Source of the DNA: Eleusine coracana subsp. coracana
Taxonomy: Eukaryota > Streptophyta > Magnoliopsida > Poales > Poaceae
Reading direction: 5' to 3'
Assembly: GCA_032690845.1 (NCBI GenBank)
Contig: CM064424.1
Coordinates: 30,180,228-30,244,227, forward strand
Length of the DNA: 64,000 nucleotides
How positions within the stretch are numbered: the first letter of the stretch is position 1; each line of letters starts with the position of its first letter. Below the pieces are notes generated by a model that made no database searches, was not told where the DNA came from, and worked only from the letters and a program-made list of their open reading frames with translations. Positions 11,400 to 23,936 of the stretch are shown here, piece after piece. The translations under genes were made by a program, and so were the position numbers.

Positions 11400-13130
11400 G
11401 AATGATAGAGGAAGGAGAAAAGATTTGGATTTCTCTTGAAGAACATCTTTCTTGCTTGAACCAATACTTGTTTGTTGCCTCCTTTGGAATTGCTTCTTGG
11501 AAATGATTGGGAGGTGGAAGGAATGTCCTAGGCTTCCTCTACCAGAAGTGATTTGAGGCATTTCCATGATTATCAGGTACCCCTTCCTTATATTCAACTG
11601 GCAATCTAGAGGTAGGATTTCACCTTCCTTTAGAGCGGTCTCAACAATAGAATCTAAATGAGAGATAGCTATGGGTTTGAACCTAGCTATTGAGGGACCA
11701 TCGTGGGTTGGTTTGCCTTCCCCTGGATAAATTGCTGATCTTGTTCCTTGAGGATAGATATAAGAGGGTCAAAAGGGAACATTGCCATCACCTCATTGAT
11801 TGGCTCAACCCTTGGGAGAGATTCTGTCATAAGATTTTCTGATTGACTGATCGGGACAGAATAGGCGCCTCCCCCAAGTCTTATGTTGGGACTTCATAGC
11901 ATTGGGACATCTGGTAATAACTCTTGATGCCCAATCAGAATTTGGATGTCATAGACCTCAACTATATGGAAGTCTAGGATAGTCTCAATATTTTGGTGCC
12001 TTATAGGTACATTTTTCAAGGTCCCAAATCCTTCTAAAGGTTGGCCTAAGGGGCTCAGGAAGGATTTGCTAATCGGTGCCAGGGGCTCAGCGCCTATGAA
12101 AGCGGGTATAATGGATTTGGACACTATGTATACACCAATTGTGGGACTGAAAAGAACATTCACCTTCAATTCTCTTATGTGGCATTGAATGGTTGAGTAA
12201 GGGGGTCTAACCTAAATTATGTCAAGATACTATACACTCTTATTCAACCATTCAAAGCTTGGCATGCGAGAGCACTCCTTCTTATTCTGTTGGAGGAAAT
12301 TGTCCTCTAGAAGGTCGGGAGGAGAGACAAGAACTGGAGGGTTCTTGCAAAAATAATTCGAGGTGTCCCCATGGTCAATTGAAAGACCTTCTTCGAATTT
12401 CAAAGAGAACTCAAGAGATTTTTCTGATTGAGATATTGGGATAGAAAAATGTCTTTCCCTGAGTTCAATGTCTAACATCTCCTTGGTCGATGCATCAGAC
12501 AAAAGTCTCTCTATCGGATGCCCGATTAAAAGTCTCTAGATTGGTTGAAGGTTGAACTTCTTCTTCCTCCATTGCTCGCGGTTCGATTAAAAGTCTCTAG
12601 ATTGGTTGAAGGTTGAACTTCTTCTTCCTCCATTGCTCGCGGTTCAGTTGAGGTCTCACTAGAAGAATCATTGGATAGGCAAGTATGTTTGGGTTTGGTT
12701 CAACTAGTGGGGTGGCCTCAATGCTCGATGAAGCGTCCTTCTGAGGGGCTTTTCTACTATCAGCTAGGAAAGAAGAGTTTTCTTGAATAAGATCTAGGAT
12801 GGCTCTCCCTTTTGCAGGAGTCCTGTGGATGAATGAACCTCCACTGGTGACAATGAGATACAGGGCAGACTCCTTGCTTAAACCTAGATAGAAGTGGTGC
12901 AACAACACATGGTCAGGTAAAGACAAGTCAGGGTCGGAAGAGGTTAACAAGGAAAACTTGGTCCAGGCTGCACCTATGGATTCCTTCTCGCTTTGTTAGA
13001 AGTCAAGGATCTCTCTTCGTAGAGAGACAATACATGATGTTGGATAGAACTTGAGAAAAAACTTATCTCAAAACACTTTCCAATCACCGATAGCAGTATT
13101 TGGGTGCGCCTCCATGTCATGAACCTCGGC
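11400..13130 (-). pseudogene. A1 gag-protease remains (Athila/Tat-like gypsy)
   Basis: Read right to left, 12597-13100 has a gag core. A segment with DPDLSLPDHV and FYLGLSKESALYL is typical of plant gypsy gag of the Athila/Tat group. The frame at 12230-12502 carries the usual gag tail with an NTSNYFC motif, and 11894-12169 matches the protease region, ending in DIQILIGHQ. The frames are broken by stops and shifts. No RT, RNase H or integrase follows before the LTR, so this copy could not move alone. The 5' end is cut near 13130. The lineage within non-chromovirus gypsy elements is uncertain. Confidence 0.6.
12523..12644 (+). repeat. Perfect 61-bp tandem duplication
   Basis: Positions 12523-12583 and 12584-12644 are identical by eye, starting CGATTAAAAG. 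It lies in the gag pseudogene and shifts its frame (61 is not a multiple of 3). Confidence 0.9.
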
Positions 13131-14929
13131 CTGGGCGGGCCACCGCTTGGTGTCGATGCCTAGGCTTACATGCACCATGAGTTTGCTCATTAGGAGGACT
13201 AGATCAAATAGTTTGTTTAATTAGTTATAGTTTGTTTATATATGTGTATGTGAACGTGAACACAAACAAACGCGAATGAATACTAACACGAACAAATGCG
13301 AACACGAACACGAACTAAACAGGAACACGAAAGCACCCATGAACTGTTGTGGGTACGTGAACATGACCATGAAAAGGAATGGTTGCATTGCAAAGCTTCA
13401 TGTAGAAGCAAACGGGATCGGTCAGTCGCTTGCTATCTGTCTCCTCGCTGCCTTCTCCCTGCCCCATGTCCCATCATTGGAATCCCTCATCCGTAAGTCA
13501 GTGTATGGACATTTATCAATGACAGATGAGCCCAATTTTAGGGTGGCCCTAGCGTCAGCGACTCTTCATTAGAGGAGCCTCTATTTCTCTTCACTCACAT
13601 GCCTATGAGACTATAAGGCTATAAACCAGAGGGCAGTTCGCATTCACTCTCCCACACGCTCCCCTCCGCTCCCCGCCTTCCCGCCTTCTTGTCATGCTCC
13701 AGTCAATATTCCTCGATCAACTTGTCAATGCCACTGCCACTTCACCTTAGTCTATGACTTGTGGCCCCACATAATATCGGTCCAGCATATCAAATGCAAA
13801 ATCTATCCGTCCACCATCTTGACCAATGAAGGGGCTTGCAGGGCTAACCCCATGAATGCAAGTCCACCGCTGCACCTCTGCGCGCACATCCATCAGTCTC
13901 TACTGCACTCTCCGCATCTGTCATGGGCCCAAACTGAGTGATAGATCCAACGGCCAGAGGTGGTACGACTCTGCATTGACACCGACTTGACCACCCGTTC
14001 CGCGCCAATGACCTCAATGATCATCCATAAGTAAACTACAAATGGCCCAGTCCAGTAACCTATGAATGGCCCTTTCCAGTAAGCTACAAATGGTGTCATC
14101 TAGTATCCTACAAATGGACTAGTCCAGTAAGGGCGAACATCCAATCCGTATAGCAACTTTGATTGAAAATGTTATGACCATACAACCAAGCGAGGTTCTT
14201 AGCATGGTGGTAAGTCTTTTGATTTCCTGGGGCAGGTCATAGGTTCTAGACTTGGCGCCTGTAGTTTGATTTTTAACTTACAAAAAACTTGCACGAGCGC
14301 GGTGGTAGCGCTTACATGTGGACCCCATAGACCAACCCACCTCAACTTTGAAATGACAATGCTTAAATGTGGTAAGCGGACCCCATAGACCGACCCACCT
14401 CAACTTTGAAATGACAATGCTTAAATGTGGACCTAGTGGTAACGCTTAAATTTGGACCCTGTAGACCGACTTGCCTCAACTTTAATAATAGAGCACCGAC
14501 ATGTGGACCCAGTGCAACAACGGACCTATAGTACTTACATGTCTGGCAGACCCTATGCCACGTTGGATTGAGAACACTAATATTCAGGCTCGGGTGGATC
14601 GAGAGAACATACATGTGGATCCAACAAATGCATCTCAGACCACGTTGAAATGTTGGACCCACATATGACAAACGTGTGAGCTGGTGCAGTTCTATGGTGA
14701 ATCAAAACTGTCACAAATCTATGGCATGGATGGGCTAGTGTTCAATGGCATTCTTGGTTTTCTCTTCTATGACGCAATTTTAGACTTCATCATATATTTT
14801 GTCATAGAATATTCATCACTTGTCTAATGTGGCAATCCATTATTTTTCATCATACTAGGGTCATCTTCTATAACACATTTTTAGAACGTCACTAGCAAAA
14901 TGTCATTGTTGTGCACATTTCTACTAGTG
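13131..14929. other. Unassigned repeats ending in a CACTA terminus
   Basis: I recognise no gene here. At 13240-13330 there is a biased stretch of 'gaacacgaac' repeats. At 14030-14130 there are about four copies of a 28-base motif built around ctacaaatgg and tccagtaa. At 14320-14480 there is a tandem repeat of about 65 bases with ggaccccatagaccgaccca. The last 12 bases (14918-14929) read TTTCTACTAGTG, which is the inverted CACTA-type end. The other end of that transposon was not found. Confidence 0.45.
14918..14929 (-). repeat. CACTA transposon terminus
   Basis: The reverse complement is CACTAGTAGAAA, a standard En/Spm-type terminal inverted repeat. It abuts Tat integrase DNA at 14930, which suggests that a CACTA element inserted into or next to T1. 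The partner end is not visible. Confidence 0.55.
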
Positions 14930-14995
14930 GATCGATTCGACCCAAGGAACCCACTAGAGTCAACAATGAGCCGATCGACAGGGACTCGAGGGTTG

Positions 14996-17860
14996 GGTAG
15001 ACTTCAACCCCTCAAGAGGCTTAGATCATGGAGATCAACCAGCCAACCGATGGAGTTGACCCTCTAACCAACTGGAGGACATCATATATCGAGTACTTCA
15101 CTCGAGGCACGCTCCTGACCGAGCGGACCAAAGCAAAGCACATTTAGTGACGCCCCAAGTCCTTCACTCTGATCAACGAGGAGCTCTACAACCAAAATAT
15201 CACCGAAATCATGTAGCACTGTATCTCAACCAACGAGGGGATCAAGATCCTTGATGACATCCACAAAGGGGTCTGCGGCCACCACACCATGCCATCGACC
15301 TACGTGGAAACGCCTTTCGATAAGGCTTCTACTGGCCAACCATCGTAGGGGACGTGACTCGCATCATGTGCTCCTACAAAGGATGCCAGTATTATGCTCG
15401 ACAAATGCACCTGCCGGCCTAGGCTGTATAAACCATTTCCCTCACGTGTCCTTTCACGGTTGAAGACCTGGACCTAGTCAGACCGCTAAAAAAAGCGCCC
15501 GGGGGCTTCACCCACCACTATTGTACCGAACTCCATAATCACTGATAACATCTTGTAGTTTATGGGGAAGAAATTCCTCAAATTCCATCACGACTACCAT
15601 ATCCAGGTCGACTGGGTAGCAGTGGCCCACACAAAAACGAACGCCCAGGTCGTGCAAGCAAATGCCATGGTGTCGCAGGGACCTAAGCCTTGGATCCACG
15701 AGCCCACAATCTTCAACCTGTTAAAATGATTCAGCGGCCGGATGGCAATCAAGAATGGTTCACGCCATTCTTCATGGTTTATGGATTTGAGGCGGTCTTT
15801 CCGACCGACCTTGACTATGGCGCGCCACAAGTGTGAGCTTATACTGAACAAGGCAACTAGGCATCCCTCAAAGACGTGATGGACCAAATTGATGAGGCTT
15901 ACGACATCGTGCTCCTCCATTCAACAAAATACCAACAAGCCCTACATCGGTATCTTGACCGCAACATGAGTAGTCGAGGCTTCAATGTCGGTGACCTCGT
16001 CCTGCTCTGAATTCAGTCCAACAAGGATTGACACAAGCTTTCGCCATCATAGGAGATTCATCATCGCACGTGTTCTTTGACCCGGTTGTGTAAGGATCGA
16101 AGGCGTAACAAGAAGGGGGGGGGGAGGTGAATTGGTAAGGCGACCTCGAATCTGAATACTTCAAATTATACTACTAGAACCTTGCAATCATTGCAATGTA
16201 ACAATTCTAGTAAGCCAAAACCCTACAGATGCTAGTGTTTATGATGAGAATGAAATGCGGAAGCTAAACACACTAGCCTATGCAAGCCACTAGTTACCCT
16301 ACTAACTAGAGCACACAAATGCAAAATAGTAAAGAGGGGTCAAGGGATGCTCATGATTTTTTCCCAAGGTCTCTGAAGGATGGCACCTTCCCCTACTCCT
16401 CGTTGGACCACTCCCGCCAGAGTTCCGATCCCTCCCGCCACCAAGTGGAGTTCTTGCCCACGAGCCCGTAATCACTCTCGGAGTGAAGACATGGTTCACA
16501 TCACCGCTGCCACCAAGGCACAAGCTCGCCTCCCTCGAGAACTTACTGGACTCCTGAGTCAGCACGGGCGCTCACTAGCGATGCCCCTTTCCCCGGCGGG
16601 CTCAAACCGGGTACAAACATGTGATGACCTTCACAACCAATCACAAGAGGCTCAATCACCGACACCTAACCGGTCTAGATCGCACCATAGACCAAGAGTA
16701 ACAACCTAGATACACCCTCTAGTACAGTCTGAATGCTCAATTTACTCTCACTAGCACTCTCAAGATATGCAATATCTCCTCCAAGTACTCTCTTCTTTTC
16801 ATCTTGGCTCTCATCAAATGCTTCAAGCAATTCCACTAGCCAAGAGAGGTCTCCAAGACCCCAGCAACAAAGTTATATAGGCTTCCAACCTCCAACTAGC
16901 TATTGCTCCATGAGATTGCCTTTCTGGACATACTGACCCGACTGTCCGGTCATTGCTAGACCAGACCGTCTGGTCTCTTATGGAACGACTCCCAGAGCCA
17001 TTGGCTTCACTATCCAGGCGATCTCCTTGTACTGACCGGACCAACCAGTCAGACTTTCTCTCTCCATTCCAGAGAGCACCATCTTCTACACTTCTCTGTC
17101 TCTACAGACTATACCGTCCGGTTTCTATAGACTATACCGTCCGGTCTCTACAGGTCTTCACACTGACAGACTTCCTCGCAGACCTCTCTGGTCTCCTAGT
17201 GACCGTACAATCCGGTCTCCACTGACCCTTTTGTCCAGTCACTATGTCCAGAAGTTGAAACTCCTCGTACTCGCTTGACTTCATTTCCTAGCTTCTCCGA
17301 ACAGCTCCTTGGCTTTTCCACTGTCACCTGGTGCCTATGATTTCCCTGAGTATCCAAGCACATCACTGACTAGACATGACCTAAGAGAAATGACCTATAC
17401 CCCCTTGATAGTCTAGTTTTTCCTATGGACTCAAAACCCTAACAACTAGACAAGTGTTCCCAACACTTGCTCTATAGCTTGTCCTTAGCTTTGATCCATC
17501 TTCATCAACCCCTAGACTCCATCAAACTCACAAGCCTCGGTGCTTGTGGTCATTGTCATTAATCGCCAAGGCAACCATCATCCATATTATTTGTAGTAGA
17601 GTTTAGAGATGATTTCTGCATAGACAACACTTGTGTAGATATTAGCCCATAATTTCATAGTTGTCATCTATCACCAAAACATTCGTACCATAGGGATCCA
17701 ATCATCAATGATCATGAAGCTTACAGGCTGCTACAAGCTCAAGACCCTGGATGGCTAAGAAAGTACCAATACATGGAACATCTCAGAGCTATGTTGTTTC
17801 TATCCCTAAAACTTAGTCAATTTCCATGCATGTTGCCTACTCTTCAGTCACCATCGAACT
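14996..17860 (+). pseudogene. Tat gypsy integrase, decayed and split by a solo LTR
   Basis: The frame from about 14996 holds NWRTSYIEYFTRGTL, then the integrase zinc finger (HKGVCGHH near 15270, and CSYKGCQYYARQ near 15370-15410), then the catalytic core start (SIITDN near 15535), LRPGTYKL-like GPY-region residues after 17726, and a WNISELCCFYP tail. Stops at 15145, 15148, 15214, 15420 and 15429 are each a C-to-T change from Gln or Arg. There is at least one frameshift between 15290 and 15340. The gap 16089-17725 is the inserted LTR; the frame picks up again after it. It cannot be functional. Confidence 0.7.
16089..17725 (-). repeat. Solo Sirevirus LTR in T1 integrase
   Basis: This is an inverted copy of the S1 LTR, 1637 bases, with the same ends (TGTAAGGATC on the plus strand at left, GAAGCTTACA at right). 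The flanks are ggttg (16084-16088) and ggctg (17726-17730), a 5-base target duplication with one change. No internal retrotransposon DNA is attached, so recombination between two LTRs probably removed the rest. Palindromes lie at about 16935-17230. Confidence 0.9.
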
Positions 17861-18299
17861 CACCCCAGGGGTCGACCATCACTCGGGGACAAGGAGGCGC
17901 ACCAGACTTTGCATTTTTTTGAAAAAAAAATTGCTGAGTCAAAAACTTCGAGCCCTAACTCGATTGAGGCAGCGAATAAATTATGCCACAGGCAAAAGAG
18001 GCTCACAACTGATTTGATCGGACTGCACAAAGTCGAGTGTGCCCGAACGGCCATGACAATGCTGCTCACCGAATTGGTTAAGCCTCAAGAGGCTGGGGGG
18101 GGGGGCTCACACTTTGCAAGTCAAAACAAAAAAGCGAAGGGTCGAACAAAACCATGAATGTTTCAACATAACTAAAACAACTTAAAGGACCTCGAAGAGT
18201 CAAACGAAATAAGCATGAGTTCAAATAAAATATTTACAAACCACCAGGCATGATGATCTATTGTTGAAGCAATGAAACAAAAACTTCGTACTAACTAAT

Positions 18300-19849
18300 C
18301 TTCCTTTTCTTTGGGGACCGCCTCCTCATATTTTGTAGCCAGGGCATCTGTAGGAGGGTGTGTCTCGGCCCCAATCTATTCGAGCTCTTCATTGGTGAAC
18401 CCAGAGACAAAGCCCGCACTCATCACCCTAAACTCGAGGCGTTGGTATTGGGTCATGAAGACCAAGAAGGTAATTCGCATATCAAAGTGCAGCGCCCTCT
18501 TAATCCACTCGTGACTTACGGACAACAGAACACCGTCCTACCCTGCCAGAGTGCTCGCAGGGCACAGATCAGCCTCGAGCTCTCAAGCCGCTCTCCTGAC
18601 GATGACACAAAGCTCCTCCCTCCCCTCGACCTCCTTCCGGAGGGCATCCTATCTCTTGGCCAGCTTCTTCTCCAATGCTACAAAACTCGACAAAGTTAAA
18701 AAGCGGTGAAGATCATCAACATATAAAGATTAAAGATGGAATGAACAAATAGAGCCTTACCTTCCTTCTCTTTGCGGAGCTGCTAGGCTTGCGCAAGATG
18801 GAATGTCACGGCCTTAGCCGAGGCCTTCGCCACAACTTCATCATTTTCATGCTGTGACTTCTCATGTTACAGTGACTTGTCGAGTTTTCGGGAAGCTTTG
18901 GCGCTTGTCGTCGCCCTTGCCATGGTATCATCATGCCCCTTCTACGCTGCAGCAAGCGTGCATTCCGCCTTCACGACCCGAGAGACATCTTTCTCCACGG
19001 AGGCCCATAGAGGGACCAGCTCGATCCCTACCTCCTGCTCGCACTCGTGTGCTACCGACAACTCTTTATGAGCCCAGCCAACACTATTAGGAGCCAGTTC
19101 TTGCTCCATTGAACTCCTTCGTGTGCTCACCAGTGGCTTTGATGAAGCCGGCCGCCAGGAGCCAAGTACCTCCCTAAGCCGCACCCTCTCCTCCGCTACT
19201 AGGTCGATGGGTTCCAATGTAGGAGGCATGGGGTGCCAAACAGCCACTACAGCAGTAGCAGAAGAATCCCTCCTCTCAAGGTACACATTGGCTGCCACAC
19301 CCGTGACAGCTTCACCCGCAGTGGCATTTTGGACCCTCATCGGGCATGAAGCCTCTAGTGTGAGCGAATTTTTTAGAGTAACTGCAGAGCGTGACGCCTA
19401 TCCTCCTTGCATGGTGCGCTGCTTCGAGGCCGGCGCATCATAGGCTGGCCCCATATCACGACCCCACCTCGACACATCAGCAGCAACCGAATCGATTGCT
19501 GCAGTCCCCTTGGCTGCTAGCTTGACCCGCTCAGGCGGTTTCTCGACGGAGACCTCCTCAGGTCTTGATGCCAGAGGGTCCACTGGCACTCCTCCTCCCT
19601 CTTCGACCCAGACTTCGGTGGGAGATGAGGAGTCAACCATGATTGTCACCTCCGCGGCGGTAGGTAGCTTGCTCAATGCTGCCTCCTTCTTCGTCATCGC
19701 CTGAGCCGCAGTCGGAGTGGAGTCAACGACCATAGACTCAACTTCCTGCTACACGGCCATGCGGACAACCAATGAAGACCCCAACCTGAGGGTCGTAGGT
19801 ACGAATGACACTCCGACATTGAGTGCGGCAACGAGAGCTTCGTCTCCAC

Positions 19850-19895
<46 letters not shown>

Positions 19896-21300
19896 ATTGT
19901 CATCTTCATAAACAACATGCTCGTTAATGGCTGCCTCATTGTCGGATCCATCCTCATCCTTGTCCTCTTAGATCACCATCGACGAGGTGTTAGGATCCAA
20001 CCCCTGCGTGATCTAGGCATCCATCTTTCTCTGCCTTTCTTGCACCCTGTTCTCCTTGGCAATCCTCTTCATGATCTCCACATCCTTCTCTTTCCATCGC
20101 TATGCCTTGGCGGCCCTCTATTCTTTGTTGCGGGCACGGTTCGCCACCCTTTGGGGTGCACCTTTAGGCAAGTTGGGGGGTATAGGGGTGGACCAGACCC
20201 ATCAAGACGACTTGCACACTTGACACAAATCGGATTACAAATTGAGAAAGGAGACAACATGAAACTGGACGAAGGCAACACCACTTACCATATTAAGCGC
20301 CCCCGCAGAGGGGAGCATCGAAGAACACCCCGCGATGGTCAAGGTGTTGGTGGGATGGTATAGCACCCTCCAAATCCTCCTTTCCACCTTGTAGCCATCC
20401 GTGAGCTCCTCGACCACCATGACGTTCTGGTCAGTGATAGAATCGGCACAGGCTACCGTGAACATGGGAAGGGAGCGCACCATCAAAGGCGCAAAACACC
20501 GCTAGAACCACCACCTGACGACTCCAACTCTGGTGAGACCATGCTGCTTCAACCGGGCAATGGCCCTGACGACATAGTCGATCGACGTAGAGGTCTTCTT
20601 GAGCACCTCCACTTCCATGATTTCGGCCCCTCACTAACTGAGCGGCCAGTGAATCTGCAAAAGGGGCGAGCATAGTTGTTGCAGAGATAGAACCACCTCG
20701 AGTGCCACCCTAGAACGTTCAAAGGGAGTGGCACCAAGATGTATGGTGATGCGGTACCCCTTAGGTGGAAGCTAGCGCAACCGATGGCCGCAGGGTACCT
20801 CTGATCACCCACCTTCCTCTCTATAGGATGGCAATGAAGGAATAGTGCCACAACTCAAAATAGGGCTCCCCCCCCCCCCCCCCAAGAATCCCTTGCACAG
20901 TGCAACAAATAGCGCAATGTGTAGAACCCCATTGCGAGTCAAGTGCTGCAGCTCGATGTCCTAGTAATACAGTATCTCATGGAGCACCAACCCCACGCTC
21001 GTGGAATGGCACGAATGAGACAACACAACCGGACAGCGGGATCGGCACCACATCGCTCCCGAATGCATACCACTCATTCGCCTCGATATGGGGACGAAGA
21101 AGGCCAGTGGCGATGAGGTCTGTCAGGTCCTTCAACACCACCATCGAATGGCCCCAAGCACTCATGTCCATGGGGATGGTAGGAGGAAGCTGTGGTGGAT
21201 GGTGAGAGCGGAGGTGGAGAAAACTCCGTTTGACTTGGCTGAGATGTCGGGTAGATGGGGGTACAAAAAAAACAAAATAGCAAAAGGCAGACCCCAACAC
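18300..21300 (-). pseudogene. Tat antisense ORF (putative gypsy-type transposon domain)
   Basis: On the minus strand, 20977-21300 encodes a block with TDLIATGLLRPHIEANEW and PLSGCVVSFVPFHERGVGAP. This is like the family Pfam calls 'putative gypsy type transposon' (PF04195), which Tat elements carry antisense after pol. Further left (minus-strand downstream) come GFLG-type and HYSFIA-type fragments, an acidic stretch (19398-19733) and a coiled-coil-like stretch rich in Glu and Arg (18942-19340). The frame is broken many times. The function of this family is not known. A C16 run at 20868-20883 and a GTT microsatellite lie inside. Confidence 0.55.
19850..19894 (+). repeat. (GTT)n microsatellite
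   Basis: About 14 near-perfect GTT units lie inside the antisense ORF, where they would encode a Thr or Asn/Gln run depending on strand and frame. Confidence 0.9.
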
Positions 21301-22470
21301 TCAGCCTTAAATAGGAGGACTGCCCGAGAACTCCATGCTAATCAATTTGACCATGGGACCCTGACACTCAGTCTTAAACAGGCGGACTGCCACAGGTAAA
21401 CTGCCCTTAACTCTTCGTCACGCAACACAAGGATAGAACTGCTCCACGTCTCCCCCCTCGCCCATGACTCTATGCCTCCTGTGATTCCTGCAGCGCCACA
21501 TCATGTTGGCCCACCCAACCACGACGTCGCACACAATGAAAACAGCTCCACGCTCCACTCAGTCCCAACACGATGCACGCGTGAGGTAAATGTGCCACCG
21601 TCTCTTCTCGAAACATAGGGAACCATTCGAATGCCCATGCTGCTTTTCAATTTTCCTAATACGTCGGGAATGGATTGACTCCCACCTGGGATCCCGTGAA
21701 CTGTACTCCACTCACTTTTATAACGCCCACTGGCACAAGGTAAGTTATGACTCGATCGACCCCACGGGATTCGACCCACATAGGTAAGCTAGGATAGGAG
21801 GCTTAAAACTGCCTCGATTGCCCTATCTAGCCGAGGTTTGAAGGTTGTCCCCTCGAAGGGTTCGACAACCACCTTGAGCACGAAATCGAGCGAGAGGCAC
21901 GAGTGACAGACCCGCTAGTGGTAAGTACCATGACACCACGGTGTCGAGGGCGTCGTAGGGTCATGTTTGAGTCCAATTCTGACTCGGTCGTTGGTATCTC
22001 ACTGTAGAGAGGCATCAAGTCCTTAGGATCAATCGAACGGTCCAGGGAACTAGTTGAGATGGATTAATGAAGTCAACCACCAATTGGTCCTTTGGAACCC
22101 CTTCGACGGGGAACCAGGGCTTCACTCTAACAAACCCACTATTAGCACACCAAGCACCATGTTTCGACCCCTGAGGTAAAACATGGCCTAGCTCTACCCT
22201 CCGTCCCACGAACGAGCTGGTCCCACTGCAATGCGTGGGGGACTCGAGGATCGGCATCGCCAATAGGGGCCTAACTACGAGGTCGCAGACCCATTTGTTT
22301 GACTCAAAGCCAAAGAGTGAGTCTACGACTCACCCTTTGGCCCAGGGGCTACACCCAGCCGGTGCGCTTGTGTGCACTCGACGGATAAGATAAACTACCA
22401 AAAAGACATGGCCGCAACAAAAAAATACTAACTGACCCTCAAATGACTCTCTGACTCACTTGAGGGCTAC
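21301..22470 (+). other. T1 3' noncoding flank and polypurine tract
   Basis: No coding sequence is recognisable. The last bases, tgagggctac (22461-22470), resemble the purine-rich tract seen before Tat LTRs. The part from 22090 matches T2 at 8390-8560 in inverted orientation. Confidence 0.5.
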
Positions 22471-23653
22471 TGTTGGTGATAAATAATATTAACAATGCCA
22501 CGTGAGACATGCTAGGACACCGATGCTAGGGCCCCATAGTGGGCCCAAGAAAATCTCCGCCCGTAACACCCCACACCACCACATAAACACCCCCGCGCTC
22601 CGCTTGACCCTTGGGGATAAGACTTAGACGTGTTCCGCCTTGCTCGACCCCTACGGTTGGGGTTGAGATATCACAATGGATAAGAGCAATGGCTCTACGC
22701 TCATAATGATGACGTGTGCACGTGCGCACTCAATGGCGCTGACGCCACTCGCTGCCCCCACCAAAACTACCAGTGGTCCCCACCACTGGGACAGAATGAG
22801 GTGTCACAACACTGCATCATGCCGTGGTAATAGAGGGGAAAATGTATGATTTGACAGTCATGATGGGCCTGAATTCACTCCAAAAGTTACCCGCCAAACA
22901 CAGGCCAAGAGGCCGATCGGCCCTCGGCAATTGGTCGGCCCCTATTCAGATCGCTCGACCCCGAGCGATGGGGTTGAGCTGGATGGAAGTCACAACCACC
23001 CTCTACTCCACCTTGAATGCCACGCCGAGCATGGAGCAACAGTTATGAAGAGTCAGAGCCCTTTGTAACCCTACCCCTAGCATCATCATCACTTTGCCCG
23101 ACGGGACGACGCACGACGTCATGATACAACCCCCCACTTTACGGGTTAAGGCAACACACAATGCTCTTGACATGTGACACAGTAGCAATTGGACTCAGGT
23201 CGAGCGACGGGAGCAGGCAAGCGTCCATACGCTGAGCGGTATGTAGCGACGTGAGGACTCGGCTAGCAGGGCTCATAACGACTAATGACCATGCCATCGA
23301 CTGCAAGCTCCATGACTCCATCAACTCGGCGCACTCATTCCACTCTCTCTCCCTGTCTCTCTTTGTATATGGGTCCGACCCCTTAGAGTAAAAAGGGAGG
23401 ACTTCTTCCTCCATTGGAGAGGCTTTTTGACACACACACAACACAGAGACTTGGAGCCCAATCCTCTCTGACCATTGTTGTACTCCCCTTGTACCCCACC
23501 CCCTTGCAATCAACATGAGCAGTGGCCCAAAATGGACATAGGGATTTATCCGGAACAGTATACATCCTTCTGTCCGCCTCTTGCAAACTATCATCAAGCC
23601 TAAATGCGCAACCCCATGAACAAATTAACTAGCTGGTGATCGAAACACCGACA
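22471..23653 (+). repeat. T1 3' LTR
   Basis: The 1183-base region starts TGTTGGTGAT right after the PPT-like tract and ends ACACCGACA. Start and end follow the TG...CA rule, and the ending is typical of Tat LTRs. The upstream LTR is not in the window, so the boundaries rest on motif only. Confidence 0.6.
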
Positions 23654-23913
23654 GGCGGGGTCGGTGGTGGGGACGTCGTGTCCCGACGAGTTAGCGTGGC
23701 AGTGGCTTGGTGACAATGACGGTGTGGGTGGTGCGGGTGGCACGGCGCCACTGGAGGTGGTTGTGGGTGGGGGAGGGGCCAGTGAGGTGGGCAGCGACAT
23801 CACCATGGACGGTGTGCAGGGGCGGCAGCGCACTGGGGCGGGGGTGGTGCTCTCGAAGCTGCTGGAGGCGGAGGTGACGATTCTCGGTGCTGTGGGATGC
23901 ATGGAGCACACAC

Positions 23914-23936
23914 GGGGGGGGGGGGGGGGGGGGGGG
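23914..23936 (+). repeat. Poly(G) run, 23 bases
   Basis: The run is an unbroken G23. The duplicate at 28643-28648 has G6, so the run grew (or was misassembled) after the duplication. Confidence 0.95.

Larger units (their letters stand above)
14930..23653 (+). mobile_element. Tat-type Ty3/gypsy element T1, 3' half
   Basis: It comprises integrase remains (14930-16088 and 17726-17860), an antisense ORF region (18300-21300), a noncoding flank and a 3' LTR (22471-23653). A Sirevirus solo LTR is inserted at 16089-17725. Gag, protease and RT are missing on the left. The layout with an antisense ORF between pol and the LTR is known in Tat elements such as Grande and RIRE2. Confidence 0.7.

Noticed and set aside
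19917..20363. 148-codon plus-strand frame in the Tat region
   Set aside because: It is a shadow of the decayed antisense ORF; its residues match no family.
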